IMG/VR virus record: IMGVR_UViG_3300046171_000043
Coordinates: 1-53,696 of that record
Direction: 5' to 3' (one strand)
Source: a virus
DNA length: 53,696 nt
Positions within the stretch are counted from its first letter, which is position 1; each line of letters starts with the position of its first letter. This document shows, piece by piece, positions 15,793 to 24,529 of the stretch. The notes under the pieces are model-generated. The model had not been told where the DNA came from. It worked only from the letters and a program-made list of their open reading frames with translations, and made no database searches. Both the position numbers and the translations under genes were made by a program.

Positions 15793-17336
15793 TGGCAGAT
15801 AATTTAGCCTCTTTTAAGGTTATAGCCCAAGGGGGTTTGAACCTGAACAGGGACGTTCTCTCTCAAGGTGAGACAGCCCCAGGTTCTGCCATATCTCTCG
15901 TAAACTACGAACCTGCTATCACTGGTGGTTATAGACGTGTAAGTGGTTTTAGTAACGACTACGGTACAGTCTCTGGTACAGGTAATGTTCTTGGGGTAGC
16001 AGTAGCTAACGGAATTAATGACGGTATCTTAGCTGCTCGTGCACCTTCTAGTGGTAATGACTACTTACATTACTGGGACAATGCCACTGAAGCTTGGGTT
16101 GCAGTAACTACCTCTGGTACACCCACTATGACAGGTGTAACAAAAGTTAGGTTCACAAGATTTAACTTTGGTACTTCAAAAGTTATTATGACAGACGGTG
16201 TTAACCCTGCTGCAACTTATAATGGTACTACTTATACACAGATTACAGATGCTTTTGCACCGACAGACCCTAAATACTCTGCAGTATTTAAGAATCATAT
16301 GTGGTTGGCAGGGGATCCTGCAGAGCAGCAAAACCTTTATTTTAGTGCTCCTACCGATGAAACTAAATGGAATCCTGCAGACGGTGCAGGTGTTATAAAT
16401 GTAGGGTTTCCTATTGTTGCAATAAAACCATTTCGTGATTCTTTGTTTATATTTGGTGTCAACAATATTAAAAGACTTGTTGGTACTAACATAGCAGACT
16501 GGCAGGTAGAGCACGTAACAGATGACCTTGGTTGTCTAGCTTCAGACAGTGTTGTAGAAATTGGAGGTGACCTCCTTTTCTTATCTCAAGATGGTATTAG
16601 ACCTATCTCAGGTACAGACAAGATTGGTGACGTTCAGCTTGAAACCCTAACTAAAAACATTCAGTCTTTGTTCACTGATGTTGTTCTAGCAGAAGATTTA
16701 GAAAAACTATCTTCAGTAGTAATTAGAAGTAAGTCTCAGTTTAGATTATTCTACGATGAAATAGAAGCTAACGGTATTATCGGTGCTCTTCGTATGGGGC
16801 AACAAGGTGGTATTGGGTTTGAGTTTGGGCAGCTTCTTGGCATTGGAGTTACTTGTGCAGCCAGTGGTTATGTAGGTGAAGAAGAATACGTAATCCACGG
16901 TGACACAGAGGGTAATGTTCACAGACAAGAAGTAGGTAATAATTTTGGTGGAGATAACATCATCAGCCTATACCAAACACCTTTCTTGTACATGCAAGAT
17001 CCAGAACAACGTAAGATCATACACACTGCTGCTACTTACCTAAGGTCAGAAGGTGACAGTGAAATTGTTATGTCGGTTATCTACGACTACGAAGACAACT
17101 CGATTCTAAACCCGACAAACTACACACTGAGTACTGAGGGTGCTGCAGCCTATTACAACGAAGCAATCTACGATGATTCTTCTGTAACATGGAGTGGTAA
17201 CCCTTCACCAGTTCAAAGAGTTAATGTTTCAGGATCAGGAAAATCAGTATCTTTTAGATACGTTACAAACGACACTAATGCCTCACACAGTATTCAAGGT
17301 ATTGTTGTGACATTCGGAGTGGGGGATAGACTTTAA
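15792..17336 (+). CDS. Tail tube nozzle protein (tail tubular protein B / gp10-like)
   Basis: The 514-aa protein opens with an extended GGLNLNRDVLSQGETAPGSAISLVNYEPAITGGYRRVSGF segment, the hallmark of podoviral nozzle proteins. It continues with beta-propeller-like blades (YSAVFKNHMWLAGDP, PFRDSLFIFGVNNIKRL, ELGGDLLFLSQDGIRPIS type). It follows the adaptor with an overlapping stop/start and is followed by the fibre, the order expected for a short tail. Confidence 0.8.
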   Translation: MADNLASFKVIAQGGLNLNRDVLSQGETAPGSAISLVNYEPAITGGYRRVSGFSNDYGTVSGTGNVLGVAVANGINDGILAARAPSSGNDYLHYWDNATEAWVAVTTSGTPTMTGVTKVRFTRFNFGTSKVIMTDGVNPAATYNGTTYTQITDAFAPTDPKYSAVFKNHMWLAGDPAEQQNLYFSAPTDETKWNPADGAGVINVGFPIVAIKPFRDSLFIFGVNNIKRLVGTNIADWQVEHVTDDLGCLASDSVVEIGGDLLFLSQDGIRPISGTDKIGDVQLETLTKNIQSLFTDVVLAEDLEKLSSVVIRSKSQFRLFYDEIEANGIIGALRMGQQGGIGFEFGQLLGIGVTCAASGYVGEEEYVIHGDTEGNVHRQEVGNNFGGDNIISLYQTPFLYMQDPEQRKIIHTAATYLRSEGDSEIVMSVIYDYEDNSILNPTNYTLSTEGAAAYYNEAIYDDSSVTWSGNPSPVQRVNVSGSGKSVSFRYVTNDTNASHSIQGIVVTFGVGDRL

Positions 17337-20300
17337 ATGGCAGGTTATACAAGACAGAGTGCTGCGGATATTGTTGCAGGTCAGATTATTAAGGCTGCAC
17401 CTGTAGCTGCTGAACTAGACCAAATCTTAGCAGCCTTTAATCAAGCTTCAGGACACAAACATGACGGTACTGCAGCCGAAGGTGCTTACGTCCCTCTTAT
17501 CTCAGACACGAATGCTTACACTAAAGTTGTTATAGACGAAGCAAACGATAGGATTAGTTTTTACACCAATGTCGGAAGTGCTGCCGTAGAGCAACTACGT
17601 ATCCAAGATGGTGCTATTGTTCCTGTAACAGATGAAGACGTTGACCTTGGTGCCACTGGTGCAGAGTTTAAAGATCTGTACATTGACGGTGTAGGTTACA
17701 TTGATTCTGTTGTGATTACAGGTGGTTCTATTGATGGTACTACTATTGGTGCTACTACTCCTGCTGCTGCTGACTTTACCACAATGGACACAACAGGTAA
17801 TGCCAGTGTTGGGGGAACGTTTGCAGTAACAGGTAACACAACACTATCTGGTACACTAGCAGTCACAGGTTCTTCTACATTCTCAGATACAGTTACTGTT
17901 CCGGGTCTTACAGCCACAGGAACTTCTACACTTTCTACGGTAGACATCAATGCAGGGACTATTGATAATACGGTTATTGGTGCTACTACTCCTGTTGCAG
18001 GTAGCTTTACTACTATTTCGACATCTGGACAAGCTACCCTGGCAACTGTTGATATTGACGGAGGTACTGCTGATAATATTATTATTGGTGGAACAACTCC
18101 AAACCTTATAACAGGTACAACAATCACAGCCAACACAGGCTTTACAGGTGACCTAACAGGAAACGTTACAGGTAACGTGACAGGCAATGTCACTGGTGAC
18201 CTTACAGGGGATGTAACAGGTAATGTCACAGGCAATGTGACAGGGAATATTACTGGAGATGTAACAGGTGATCTGACAGGTAATGTGACTGGTAACGTTA
18301 CAGGAAATGTTACAGGAAATGTAACTGGTGACTTAACTGGTAACGTAACATCTACAGGCACATCCTCATTTGCAGATATCAATATGTCTGGATCTGCAGG
18401 TATTGATATGGGGTCTGCCAAGATTACTTCTCTTGGTGCACCCACTGCTGATTCAGATGCAAGCACAAAGTGTTATGTTGACACACAGATCACTAACTTG
18501 ATTGGTGGTGCTCCAGGTGCTCTTGATACTCTCAACGAACTTGCTGCAGCCCTTAATGATGATGCTAATGCTTACAGCACTCTTACTACTTGCATAGGTA
18601 CTAAACTAGGTACTGCAGGTGGTACTATGACAGGTGACATTGACCTTGGTGCTAACAAGGCTACATCTACAGCTACACCTGCTACAGACGACACACTTAC
18701 TCGTAAGGGTTATGTAGATACTCAGGATGCTCTCAAACTGAGCTTGACTGGTGGTACAATGTCTGGTGCCATTGCAATGGGTACATCTAAGATCACAGGT
18801 CTAGGTGATCCAACTGCTGCTCAAGATGCAAGCACTAAGAATTACACAGACACTTGTGTTGCTACAGCAATGCCTCTATCAGGGGGTACATTCACAGGAA
18901 GTGTACAGACGACTTGTCCTATTATTTCTTGTTACACACCAACAAATGCATGTGATATCACAAATAAGTGTTATGTAGACGGTATCTTACAATCAGCTAC
19001 TGCAGCATGTACTTCTGCTGCTTGTGCATTAGCAAGTCAAACTGCTGCAGCCACAAGTGCTACTTGTGCAAGTAACTCAGCTACTGCTGCTGCCACATCA
19101 GCTAACAATGCAGCTACTTCTTACGATGACTTTGACGACAGATATCTTGGTAGCAAGTCTTCAGATCCTTCTGCAGATAATGACGGTGACGGTCTTCTAA
19201 CTGGTGCATTATACTGGAATACTACAGACAATGCTCTAAAAGTTTACACAGGATCTATTTGGTCCTCTGCAGCATTTACCCTTGGTGATGCTCTTACTCA
19301 AATTGCTGAAGACACTACACCACAACTAGGTGGAGCATTGGATGCTAACTCAAACTGCATCTACAATGCAACGAGTGTTTGTGCTACAAACCTATATGGT
19401 GCTTTCACTGGTGATCTAACAGGTAACGTCACAGGTTGTGTTTCTACACTAAGTAACTTCACAACAGACGATTTAACTGAGGGTGCTAACCAGTACTACA
19501 CAACAGGCAGAGTAGACAGTCACCTATCTGGTGGCACAGGTGTTACTTACTCCTCTGGTGCTATCTCAATTGGTCAGGACGTAGGGACATCTAGCAACGT
19601 ATGTTTTGGATCTGTCTGTGTATCTGCTAACCCCACACAAGCTTGCCAACTTGCAACAAAAGAGTACGTTGATACTATTGCTGCTGCAGGTATTCACTAC
19701 CACACTCCTGTACGTGTTGAGTCACCTACGGCTCTGTCAGCAAACTACAACAACGGATCTAGTGGTGTAGGGGCTACTCTAACAAACTCAGGTACACAGG
19801 CTGCTCTCGTTATTGACGGTGTAACACTTTCAACCAATGATCGTGTCCTTGTTTACAATCAAGCAACTGCAGCCCACAATGGTGTCTACACAGTAACTGA
19901 CACTGGTTCTGCAAGTACTAACTGGGTTCTTACTCGTGCTACAGATGCTGATAGTTACGGAGCTTCAGACCAAGATGCACTAGGGGAAGGGGATGCATTC
20001 TTCGTAAAAGAAGGTGATACAGGGGCAGGTGAATTGTATGTGATGAACACATCAGGTACAATTACATTTGGTACAACAGCTATTAGCTTTACTGTCGTAG
20101 CTGAGACTGCTGTCTATGAGGCAGGTTCAGGCTTGACACTAGATGGTACAACCTTTAACATTGGTGCAGGTACTGGTGTTACAGTAAATGCTTCCAACAT
20201 TGCTATCGGTCAGGCTGTCGGTACATCTGACACAGTAACCTTTGCTAGAGTATGTGCTCCTGTGACAGGTAATGTAACAGGAAACCTAACAGGTAATGTT

Positions 20301-20690
20301 ACAGGTAATCTTACTGGTAATGTCACAGGTAACGTAACTGGATCTTCAGGGTCTACAACAGGTAATGCAGCTACAGCAACTGCACTACAAACTGCTAGAA
20401 ACATAGCACTGTCTGGTGACGTTTCTGGTTCAGCATCATTTGATGGTACGGCTAACATCTCAATTACTGCAACAGTAGCAGATGACAGTCACAATCATAC
20501 AGTAGCTAACGTTGATGGACTAGCAACATGTCTATCAGGTAAAGCTTCTACTTCAGGTCAAACGTTTACAGGTAATATTCAAGCCCCAATCGTTTGTGCA
20601 ACAACATGTTTTGTTGGGGATGGCTCTGCCCTGACAGGAGTATCAGCAGGGGTAAGCCTTGCTAAATCTTATTTCATAGCAACGGCTTAA
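17337..20690 (+). CDS. Tail fibre protein with TGNVTG repeats (1117 aa)
   Basis: The N-terminus (MAGYTRQSAADIVAGQIIKAAPVAAELDQILAAF) is the likely virion anchor. Residues about 270-340 and 976-1003 are built of TGNVTG/TGDLTG hexapeptides, which form triple-beta-helix or collagen-like shafts in fibres. Repeats of the type LGAPTADSDASTKCYVDTQ and TGGTMSGAIAMGTSKITGLGDP follow. From about residue 378 onward cysteines appear where related repeats usually carry Ser or Thr (STKCYVD, QACQLATKEYVD, VCFGSVCVS), a trend that becomes extreme in the next two genes. Receptor binding is probably contributed by the downstream proteins. Confidence 0.8.
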   Translation: MAGYTRQSAADIVAGQIIKAAPVAAELDQILAAFNQASGHKHDGTAAEGAYVPLISDTNAYTKVVIDEANDRISFYTNVGSAAVEQLRIQDGAIVPVTDEDVDLGATGAEFKDLYIDGVGYIDSVVITGGSIDGTTIGATTPAAADFTTMDTTGNASVGGTFAVTGNTTLSGTLAVTGSSTFSDTVTVPGLTATGTSTLSTVDINAGTIDNTVIGATTPVAGSFTTISTSGQATLATVDIDGGTADNIIIGGTTPNLITGTTITANTGFTGDLTGNVTGNVTGNVTGDLTGDVTGNVTGNVTGNITGDVTGDLTGNVTGNVTGNVTGNVTGDLTGNVTSTGTSSFADINMSGSAGIDMGSAKITSLGAPTADSDASTKCYVDTQITNLIGGAPGALDTLNELAAALNDDANAYSTLTTCIGTKLGTAGGTMTGDIDLGANKATSTATPATDDTLTRKGYVDTQDALKLSLTGGTMSGAIAMGTSKITGLGDPTAAQDASTKNYTDTCVATAMPLSGGTFTGSVQTTCPIISCYTPTNACDITNKCYVDGILQSATAACTSAACALASQTAAATSATCASNSATAAATSANNAATSYDDFDDRYLGSKSSDPSADNDGDGLLTGALYWNTTDNALKVYTGSIWSSAAFTLGDALTQIAEDTTPQLGGALDANSNCIYNATSVCATNLYGAFTGDLTGNVTGCVSTLSNFTTDDLTEGANQYYTTGRVDSHLSGGTGVTYSSGAISIGQDVGTSSNVCFGSVCVSANPTQACQLATKEYVDTIAAAGIHYHTPVRVESPTALSANYNNGSSGVGATLTNSGTQAALVIDGVTLSTNDRVLVYNQATAAHNGVYTVTDTGSASTNWVLTRATDADSYGASDQDALGEGDAFFVKEGDTGAGELYVMNTSGTITFGTTAISFTVVAETAVYEAGSGLTLDGTTFNIGAGTGVTVNASNIAIGQAVGTSDTVTFARVCAPVTGNVTGNLTGNVTGNLTGNVTGNVTGSSGSTTGNAATATALQTARNIALSGDVSGSASFDGTANISITATVADDSHNHTVANVDGLATCLSGKASTSGQTFTGNIQAPIVCATTCFVGDGSALTGVSAGVSLAKSYFIATA
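18148..18354 (+). repeat. TGNVTG-coding tandem repeats
   Basis: About a dozen 18-base degenerate units of the form acaggtaatgtnacaggn encode the hexapeptide repeats of the fibre. A second, shorter block is at about 20262-20345. They differ at third positions, so the repeat is old and held by protein selection. The long antisense frames here are shadows of the repeat. Confidence 0.85.
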
Positions 20691-20709
20691 TTAAAAGAGG
20701 AAATTCAAT

Positions 20710-22494
20710 ATGGCTAGTGGAAGAACAAGCTGTACAGTTGGAAGTTATCAAACGGCAGAGGTGTACTCTAATACTTCTGGTGGTGCATCCTCTGTTACTT
20801 TAAATGCAACAAGCACAGACTCAACAAAGTGTTTTAAAATTAGTGTGAATATTTCAGATACTTCAATAACACCCCAAACGTTGCAAACTGTTTTATGTAG
20901 TTGCGCTTCACTTTGTGGTTGTCTTGACTACAGTCAGGTTGTATCTTATGGAACAGACACTGATGGCACCTTTAAGGGTGTAACATGTTATCAACCAGAC
21001 GTTGATGTGTTGCAAGGGTACCAAGGTCAGTTTACCTACACAAGGTGCACAGGGGACAGAGTTTCAAAAATAGCAGGACTTCCCAAATGCCCTCAAGTTG
21101 AGATGGGTATGCCTATGCCTTGGATTGGGTCTTTATCAACTTATTGTACGACAGATTTCGTGTGGATGCCTAATACTTGTTGGACAGCAGGTTTCAGACT
21201 TCAAAATTTTGTTCCACACGGAGGTACTGTTGAGCCAGAAAGAGTTTGTGAGTGGATAGCTGCAGGAAACTGCATTCAAGCAGCATACTGTTCTTGTGGT
21301 TGTACTGACAGAGATGGTTGTGCAGGTTCTTCTTCATGCTATTCCTATCGTCCAAACTACGGTGTTTATGGTTCAACATCAAATACAATAGTCAGTAATT
21401 GTTGCAGTATGTGGACCCAGGTTAGTATGGACTATTGGGCTACATTTAAACATATGGTTACGGTAGGCCCATCACAAAGCTGCTCTAACTGTATGTCAAC
21501 TAGGTACGCTTGCCCTAGGTGCCATGAAGCAACTGTAGCTACTTTGACACAATCAAATAACTGCCAAGATAATATGGGAGGTAACCATTGTTTTAACCAC
21601 TGCTTTGACTTCCATCATAGATGTGGTAATGGTAACTTTAGCAATGCCATTGGCTGTCTATGTAGTTGCCACGGTAATTTGCATAGAGCATGGCAGCAAA
21701 GTTGGTATAAAGCTATGTGTAACGTAGTTTGGATGTTTCCTTTAAATCTAAATCCAGGATTTGGAGAGTTAAGAGCAAAGCCATCAAATGTAACAAACCC
21801 TTGCATGTTGTACTGCCATTGTAATGAAGGGGGCCAATCTATGGCAAAGTTCTGCTTATGCATTGATGGTACAATGCCGATTAAGTGGGCTACATACAAC
21901 TGCATTGACGGTAAAAACTACTTTATGTGGCAACACCATAATGCACCAAACTGGAATGGCATCTACAGTATTGATGAAGATCAGTATACTTCTATTATTG
22001 ATCATACCTGCTGTTGTCAGTGTACATGTATAAACTATAATTCTGGTGATGAATTTCCTACAACTTTTGCTACAAAAGTAGCAGACCTTCCTCAAGATTG
22101 GGCAAGTGCTAATGCTAAAGATACTTACTTTGTCAATGCACACCAAGTTGGGCCAACTTGTTTTGTGACCCTGTTTGGTGTATTTGACAATTTATGTGAG
22201 TGTTTTAATATGGATAGGTACTATTCTTCTGATTTGAAAACATGGGATAAAACAGCTTCTGATGAAGTAGCTATCTCAACTAGTGAATCGGTTGCTTTGA
22301 CAGGAACAACTACATGTCTAGATGTTGTTTCAAGTAACTACGGAACTTTGTGTACTTCTGGCCAGATAGAACACAATACACAAGGTATTCAGTTAGAAAG
22401 AACTGGTCTAGTTACTTCAAACGGAGATAAGATATATGTCAAAAACATAGGTGACTCAGCAGCATCAATCAGTGTATGGGGGTACGAAGAGTAA
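20710..22494 (+). CDS. Cysteine-rich tail/fibre protein (594 aa)
   Basis: It follows the fibre gene with a clear ribosome site (AGAGGAAA). By my count about 48 of 594 residues are Cys (about 8%). They are concentrated between residues 55 and 500 in pairs and clusters (SCGCTDRDGC, CCCQCTC), together with many His, Trp and Tyr. The first 50 residues and the last 60 (VALTGTTTCLDVV..., YVKNIGDSAASISVWGYEE) are ordinary beta-rich phage-like sequence. Position suggests a receptor-binding or fibre-tip protein. No known Cys-rich family was recognised; disulfide or metal cross-linking is inference. The stop overlaps the next gene as TAATG. Confidence 0.6.
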   Translation: MASGRTSCTVGSYQTAEVYSNTSGGASSVTLNATSTDSTKCFKISVNISDTSITPQTLQTVLCSCASLCGCLDYSQVVSYGTDTDGTFKGVTCYQPDVDVLQGYQGQFTYTRCTGDRVSKIAGLPKCPQVEMGMPMPWIGSLSTYCTTDFVWMPNTCWTAGFRLQNFVPHGGTVEPERVCEWIAAGNCIQAAYCSCGCTDRDGCAGSSSCYSYRPNYGVYGSTSNTIVSNCCSMWTQVSMDYWATFKHMVTVGPSQSCSNCMSTRYACPRCHEATVATLTQSNNCQDNMGGNHCFNHCFDFHHRCGNGNFSNAIGCLCSCHGNLHRAWQQSWYKAMCNVVWMFPLNLNPGFGELRAKPSNVTNPCMLYCHCNEGGQSMAKFCLCIDGTMPIKWATYNCIDGKNYFMWQHHNAPNWNGIYSIDEDQYTSIIDHTCCCQCTCINYNSGDEFPTTFATKVADLPQDWASANAKDTYFVNAHQVGPTCFVTLFGVFDNLCECFNMDRYYSSDLKTWDKTASDEVAISTSESVALTGTTTCLDVVSSNYGTLCTSGQIEHNTQGIQLERTGLVTSNGDKIYVKNIGDSAASISVWGYEE

Positions 22495-23207
22495 TGGGCA
22501 GACGATTAATAACATCTGCTTCTGAGGCAGCCTCTGGTGGTGGTGGGTACACTCTTTGCAATGATCTTTGTGTAACCTCTGTCAAAGCAGATACTTTTAC
22601 AAATAGCACAAACGGATGCAAACTAGCTCAATTTGAACTAATTGATTGTTGTGATGATTTCCTACATTCTGATTGTAATATGTCATTTGATTACTTAGAT
22701 ATAGCAACTAAGTACGATCTGATATGTTTTAATATATCTTTTCCTGTATCATCATCGGGGTGTAATGTAATATGTGCAAATTTAAACTTCAACAACTGTA
22801 AACTATGTTACGGATGTAGTAGTTCTTGTCCTTATTACACAGGTTGTTACCATTGTTCAGGAGGTTACTGTGTATCTTGTACACGAGATATGTTTGGGTA
22901 TAACTGTGCAATGACTTTCTGTCATGCTACCGTCATAGGAGAGATTTACCCTCTAAAAGGACAATCAGGTATGCAGTCATCCCCTGCAGGGATGGGATAC
23001 TGTGGAGTAGGTTATGACATACACTTAAAAGGTGAGCCTGGGTATTACTTTAGATCAATGGGTTTAAATAGGGGTTTTGTATTCTGCGGTTGTTGTAATA
23101 TTGGTTGGTCTACACTGACTGGTTTATCAATAGGTCACAACTGTGTTAGAAATGCTGTTCCAGGGAAATACTTTTTCTATGGTAGATTATGTCAAGGTCT
23201 AGATTAA
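22494..23207 (+). CDS. Second cysteine-rich tail-region protein (237 aa)
   Basis: Start at ATG 22494, coupled by TAATG to the previous gene; an ATG at 22476 lies inside that gene. About 25 of 237 residues are Cys (about 10%), as in NNCKLCYGCSSSCPYY, GCYHCSGGYCVSC and FCGCCNIGW. The end contains MQSSPAGMGYCGVGYDIHLKGEPGYYF. No recognised family. The shared composition and coupling with the 594-aa protein suggest that the two act together at the fibre tip. Confidence 0.6.
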   Translation: MGRRLITSASEAASGGGGYTLCNDLCVTSVKADTFTNSTNGCKLAQFELIDCCDDFLHSDCNMSFDYLDIATKYDLICFNISFPVSSSGCNVICANLNFNNCKLCYGCSSSCPYYTGCYHCSGGYCVSCTRDMFGYNCAMTFCHATVIGEIYPLKGQSGMQSSPAGMGYCGVGYDIHLKGEPGYYFRSMGLNRGFVFCGCCNIGWSTLTGLSIGHNCVRNAVPGKYFFYGRLCQGLD

Positions 23208-23219
23208 AAGAGGTATAAA

Positions 23220-23525
23220 ATGGTTTCTGTTACAAAATTTGGTGGGACAAGGCTTGGTAAAACACCTGTTACCGTAGAAATTGAACTTACTGAAGAAGAG
23301 CTTACTATTCAGCAACAGAGTATATCTGATAAACTTAACGTGACAAATAGGAGTTTAAGAGATGAACTTTTGTCTTCTTCTGATTGGACTCAAGGGGCTG
23401 ATAGCCCACTAAGTGATTCAGATAAAGCTTTATGGGCTACTTATAGAACTCAACTAAGAGATATTACAACTCACGAAAACTGGCCTGACCTTAACCCTGA
23501 AGACTGGCCCACTAAACCTTCTTGA
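23220..23525 (+). CDS. Tail fibre assembly chaperone-like protein (101 aa)
   Basis: The second half, RSLRDELLSSSDWTQGADSPLSDSDKALWATYRTQLRDITTHENWP, matches the Phage_tail_APC type (pfam16778) found after tail fibre genes in many phages, ending in DWPTKP. These small proteins help fibre folding or assembly. The location directly after the fibre-region genes fits. Ribosome site AAGAGG precedes the ATG. Confidence 0.75.
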   Translation: MVSVTKFGGTRLGKTPVTVEIELTEEELTIQQQSISDKLNVTNRSLRDELLSSSDWTQGADSPLSDSDKALWATYRTQLRDITTHENWPDLNPEDWPTKPS

Positions 23526-23535
23526 TACAAAAGTA

Positions 23536-23549
23536 GTTTAGTGTTAAAC
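23536..23549. promoter_or_regulatory. Single palindromic site, GTTTAnnnnTAAAC type
   Basis: GTTTAGTGTTAAAC sits in the 76-base gap between the tail chaperone and the glycosylation cassette. It shares the outer GTTTA/TAAAC arms with the five sites at 14-146. Its place suggests that the cassette is regulated by the same protein, or that the motif was carried with the cassette. The spacing of 53 bases to the GTG start fits an operator. Confidence 0.5.
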
Positions 23550-23601
23550 TAATCACCAGTGCCTGTCGGCTCTGTAAAGATAATAATAAGAAAGAAGACT
23601 C

Positions 23602-24528
23602 GTGAAGAAACTATTTATGATTGACGGTGGGGCAGGTCGTGCTATTGCAGCTATTCCTGCTCTTATCAAGTATTCAAAGAAACATGATGACTTTGCTATA
23701 CTCGTACATGGATGGGATACACTATACTGGGGTATTCCAGAACTACAAGACAAAGTGTTTAATCCAGAACAAAAAGGAATCTTTGAGCACGTAGTTTTAA
23801 AGGCAGAAGAGATTATATCTCCTGAGCCATATCGAGTACCAGGTTACTTTAAACAAGAGAAATCACTAGCAGAAGCTTTTGACTACCTGATTAACAACAC
23901 AGACGATCACTCTGACCTTGGAAGTCCTGTTTTAAAAACAGCTAAGATGGAAGAGGTAAATGCTGCAGGTATGGTTCTAGATGTTAAGAATCAGCAACAA
24001 AAGCAAAAGACTATCGTTATTCAACCATTTGGTAGGTCTATTCAAAGACATCAAACTGGAGTTCTTGTTGATGAATCATCTCGTTCACTTGACCCTGACT
24101 CTTACCTAAAATTAGTAAAAAAGCTTTCTGCTAAATTTAATCTTGTCCTAATGGCAGAACAACAGTGTCATATCCAAGAAGACACTTACACTGTAAAACC
24201 AAATGCAGATTTAAGGATGTGGATTCCTTTTATTGATGCAGCAGACTACTTTATTGGTGTAGATTCTGTTGGGCAGCATATGGCTAGGGCATTAGGTAAA
24301 CCCGGCACAATTATTGTTGGTTCTACTTTTGCTGTTAACACCACATATCCAGACTACTTTAACATTGTGGAAAAAAAGGATGCTAAGAAATATTCACCTA
24401 TTCGTATCTCAGGTCTTGAAAGCCATTTAGCTGATAGAGCAAATGATACGTTAATGGACTTTAACGATGAAGAGATCAACAAGATCTATGCAAATATCTT
24501 AAAAGACATTGAAAAGAAGGTGAAGTAA
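23602..24528 (+). CDS. GT9-like glycosyltransferase (heptosyltransferase-like)
   Basis: The start is GTG 23602 with a purine-rich ribosome site (AAGAAAGAAG). The 308-aa protein has a GT-B plan: an N-terminal GGAGRAIAAIPALIKYSKKHDDFAILV segment, then IVIQPFGRS, and a C-terminal donor site WIPFIDAADYFIGVDSVGQHMARALGKPGTIIVGSTF. This last stretch matches ADP-heptose:LPS heptosyltransferases (AADxxxGVDSGxxHLAxALGKP). Acceptor specificity cannot be told. It opens the cassette that encodes ADP-heptose biosynthesis, which strengthens the assignment of ADP-heptose as donor. No signal or membrane segment is seen. Confidence 0.75.
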   Translation: MKKLFMIDGGAGRAIAAIPALIKYSKKHDDFAILVHGWDTLYWGIPELQDKVFNPEQKGIFEHVVLKAEEIISPEPYRVPGYFKQEKSLAEAFDYLINNTDDHSDLGSPVLKTAKMEEVNAAGMVLDVKNQQQKQKTIVIQPFGRSIQRHQTGVLVDESSRSLDPDSYLKLVKKLSAKFNLVLMAEQQCHIQEDTYTVKPNADLRMWIPFIDAADYFIGVDSVGQHMARALGKPGTIIVGSTFAVNTTYPDYFNIVEKKDAKKYSPIRISGLESHLADRANDTLMDFNDEEINKIYANILKDIEKKVK

Positions 24529-24529
24529 A

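Noticed and set aside
18148-18354. Repeats in the fibre considered as a CRISPR array
   Set aside because: Repeat units are degenerate, spacer-free and in frame within a protein gene.
17696-18466. 256-aa open frame on the minus strand over the fibre gene, rich in VTLPVTSPVR repeats
   Set aside because: It is the antisense shadow of the TGNVTG repeat; there is no ribosome site and the composition follows the repeat exactly.
20710-23207. Diversity-generating retroelement target as the cause of the Cys-rich proteins
   Set aside because: No reverse transcriptase gene, template repeat or avd-like gene is visible, and Cys enrichment is not the pattern of adenine-directed mutagenesis.
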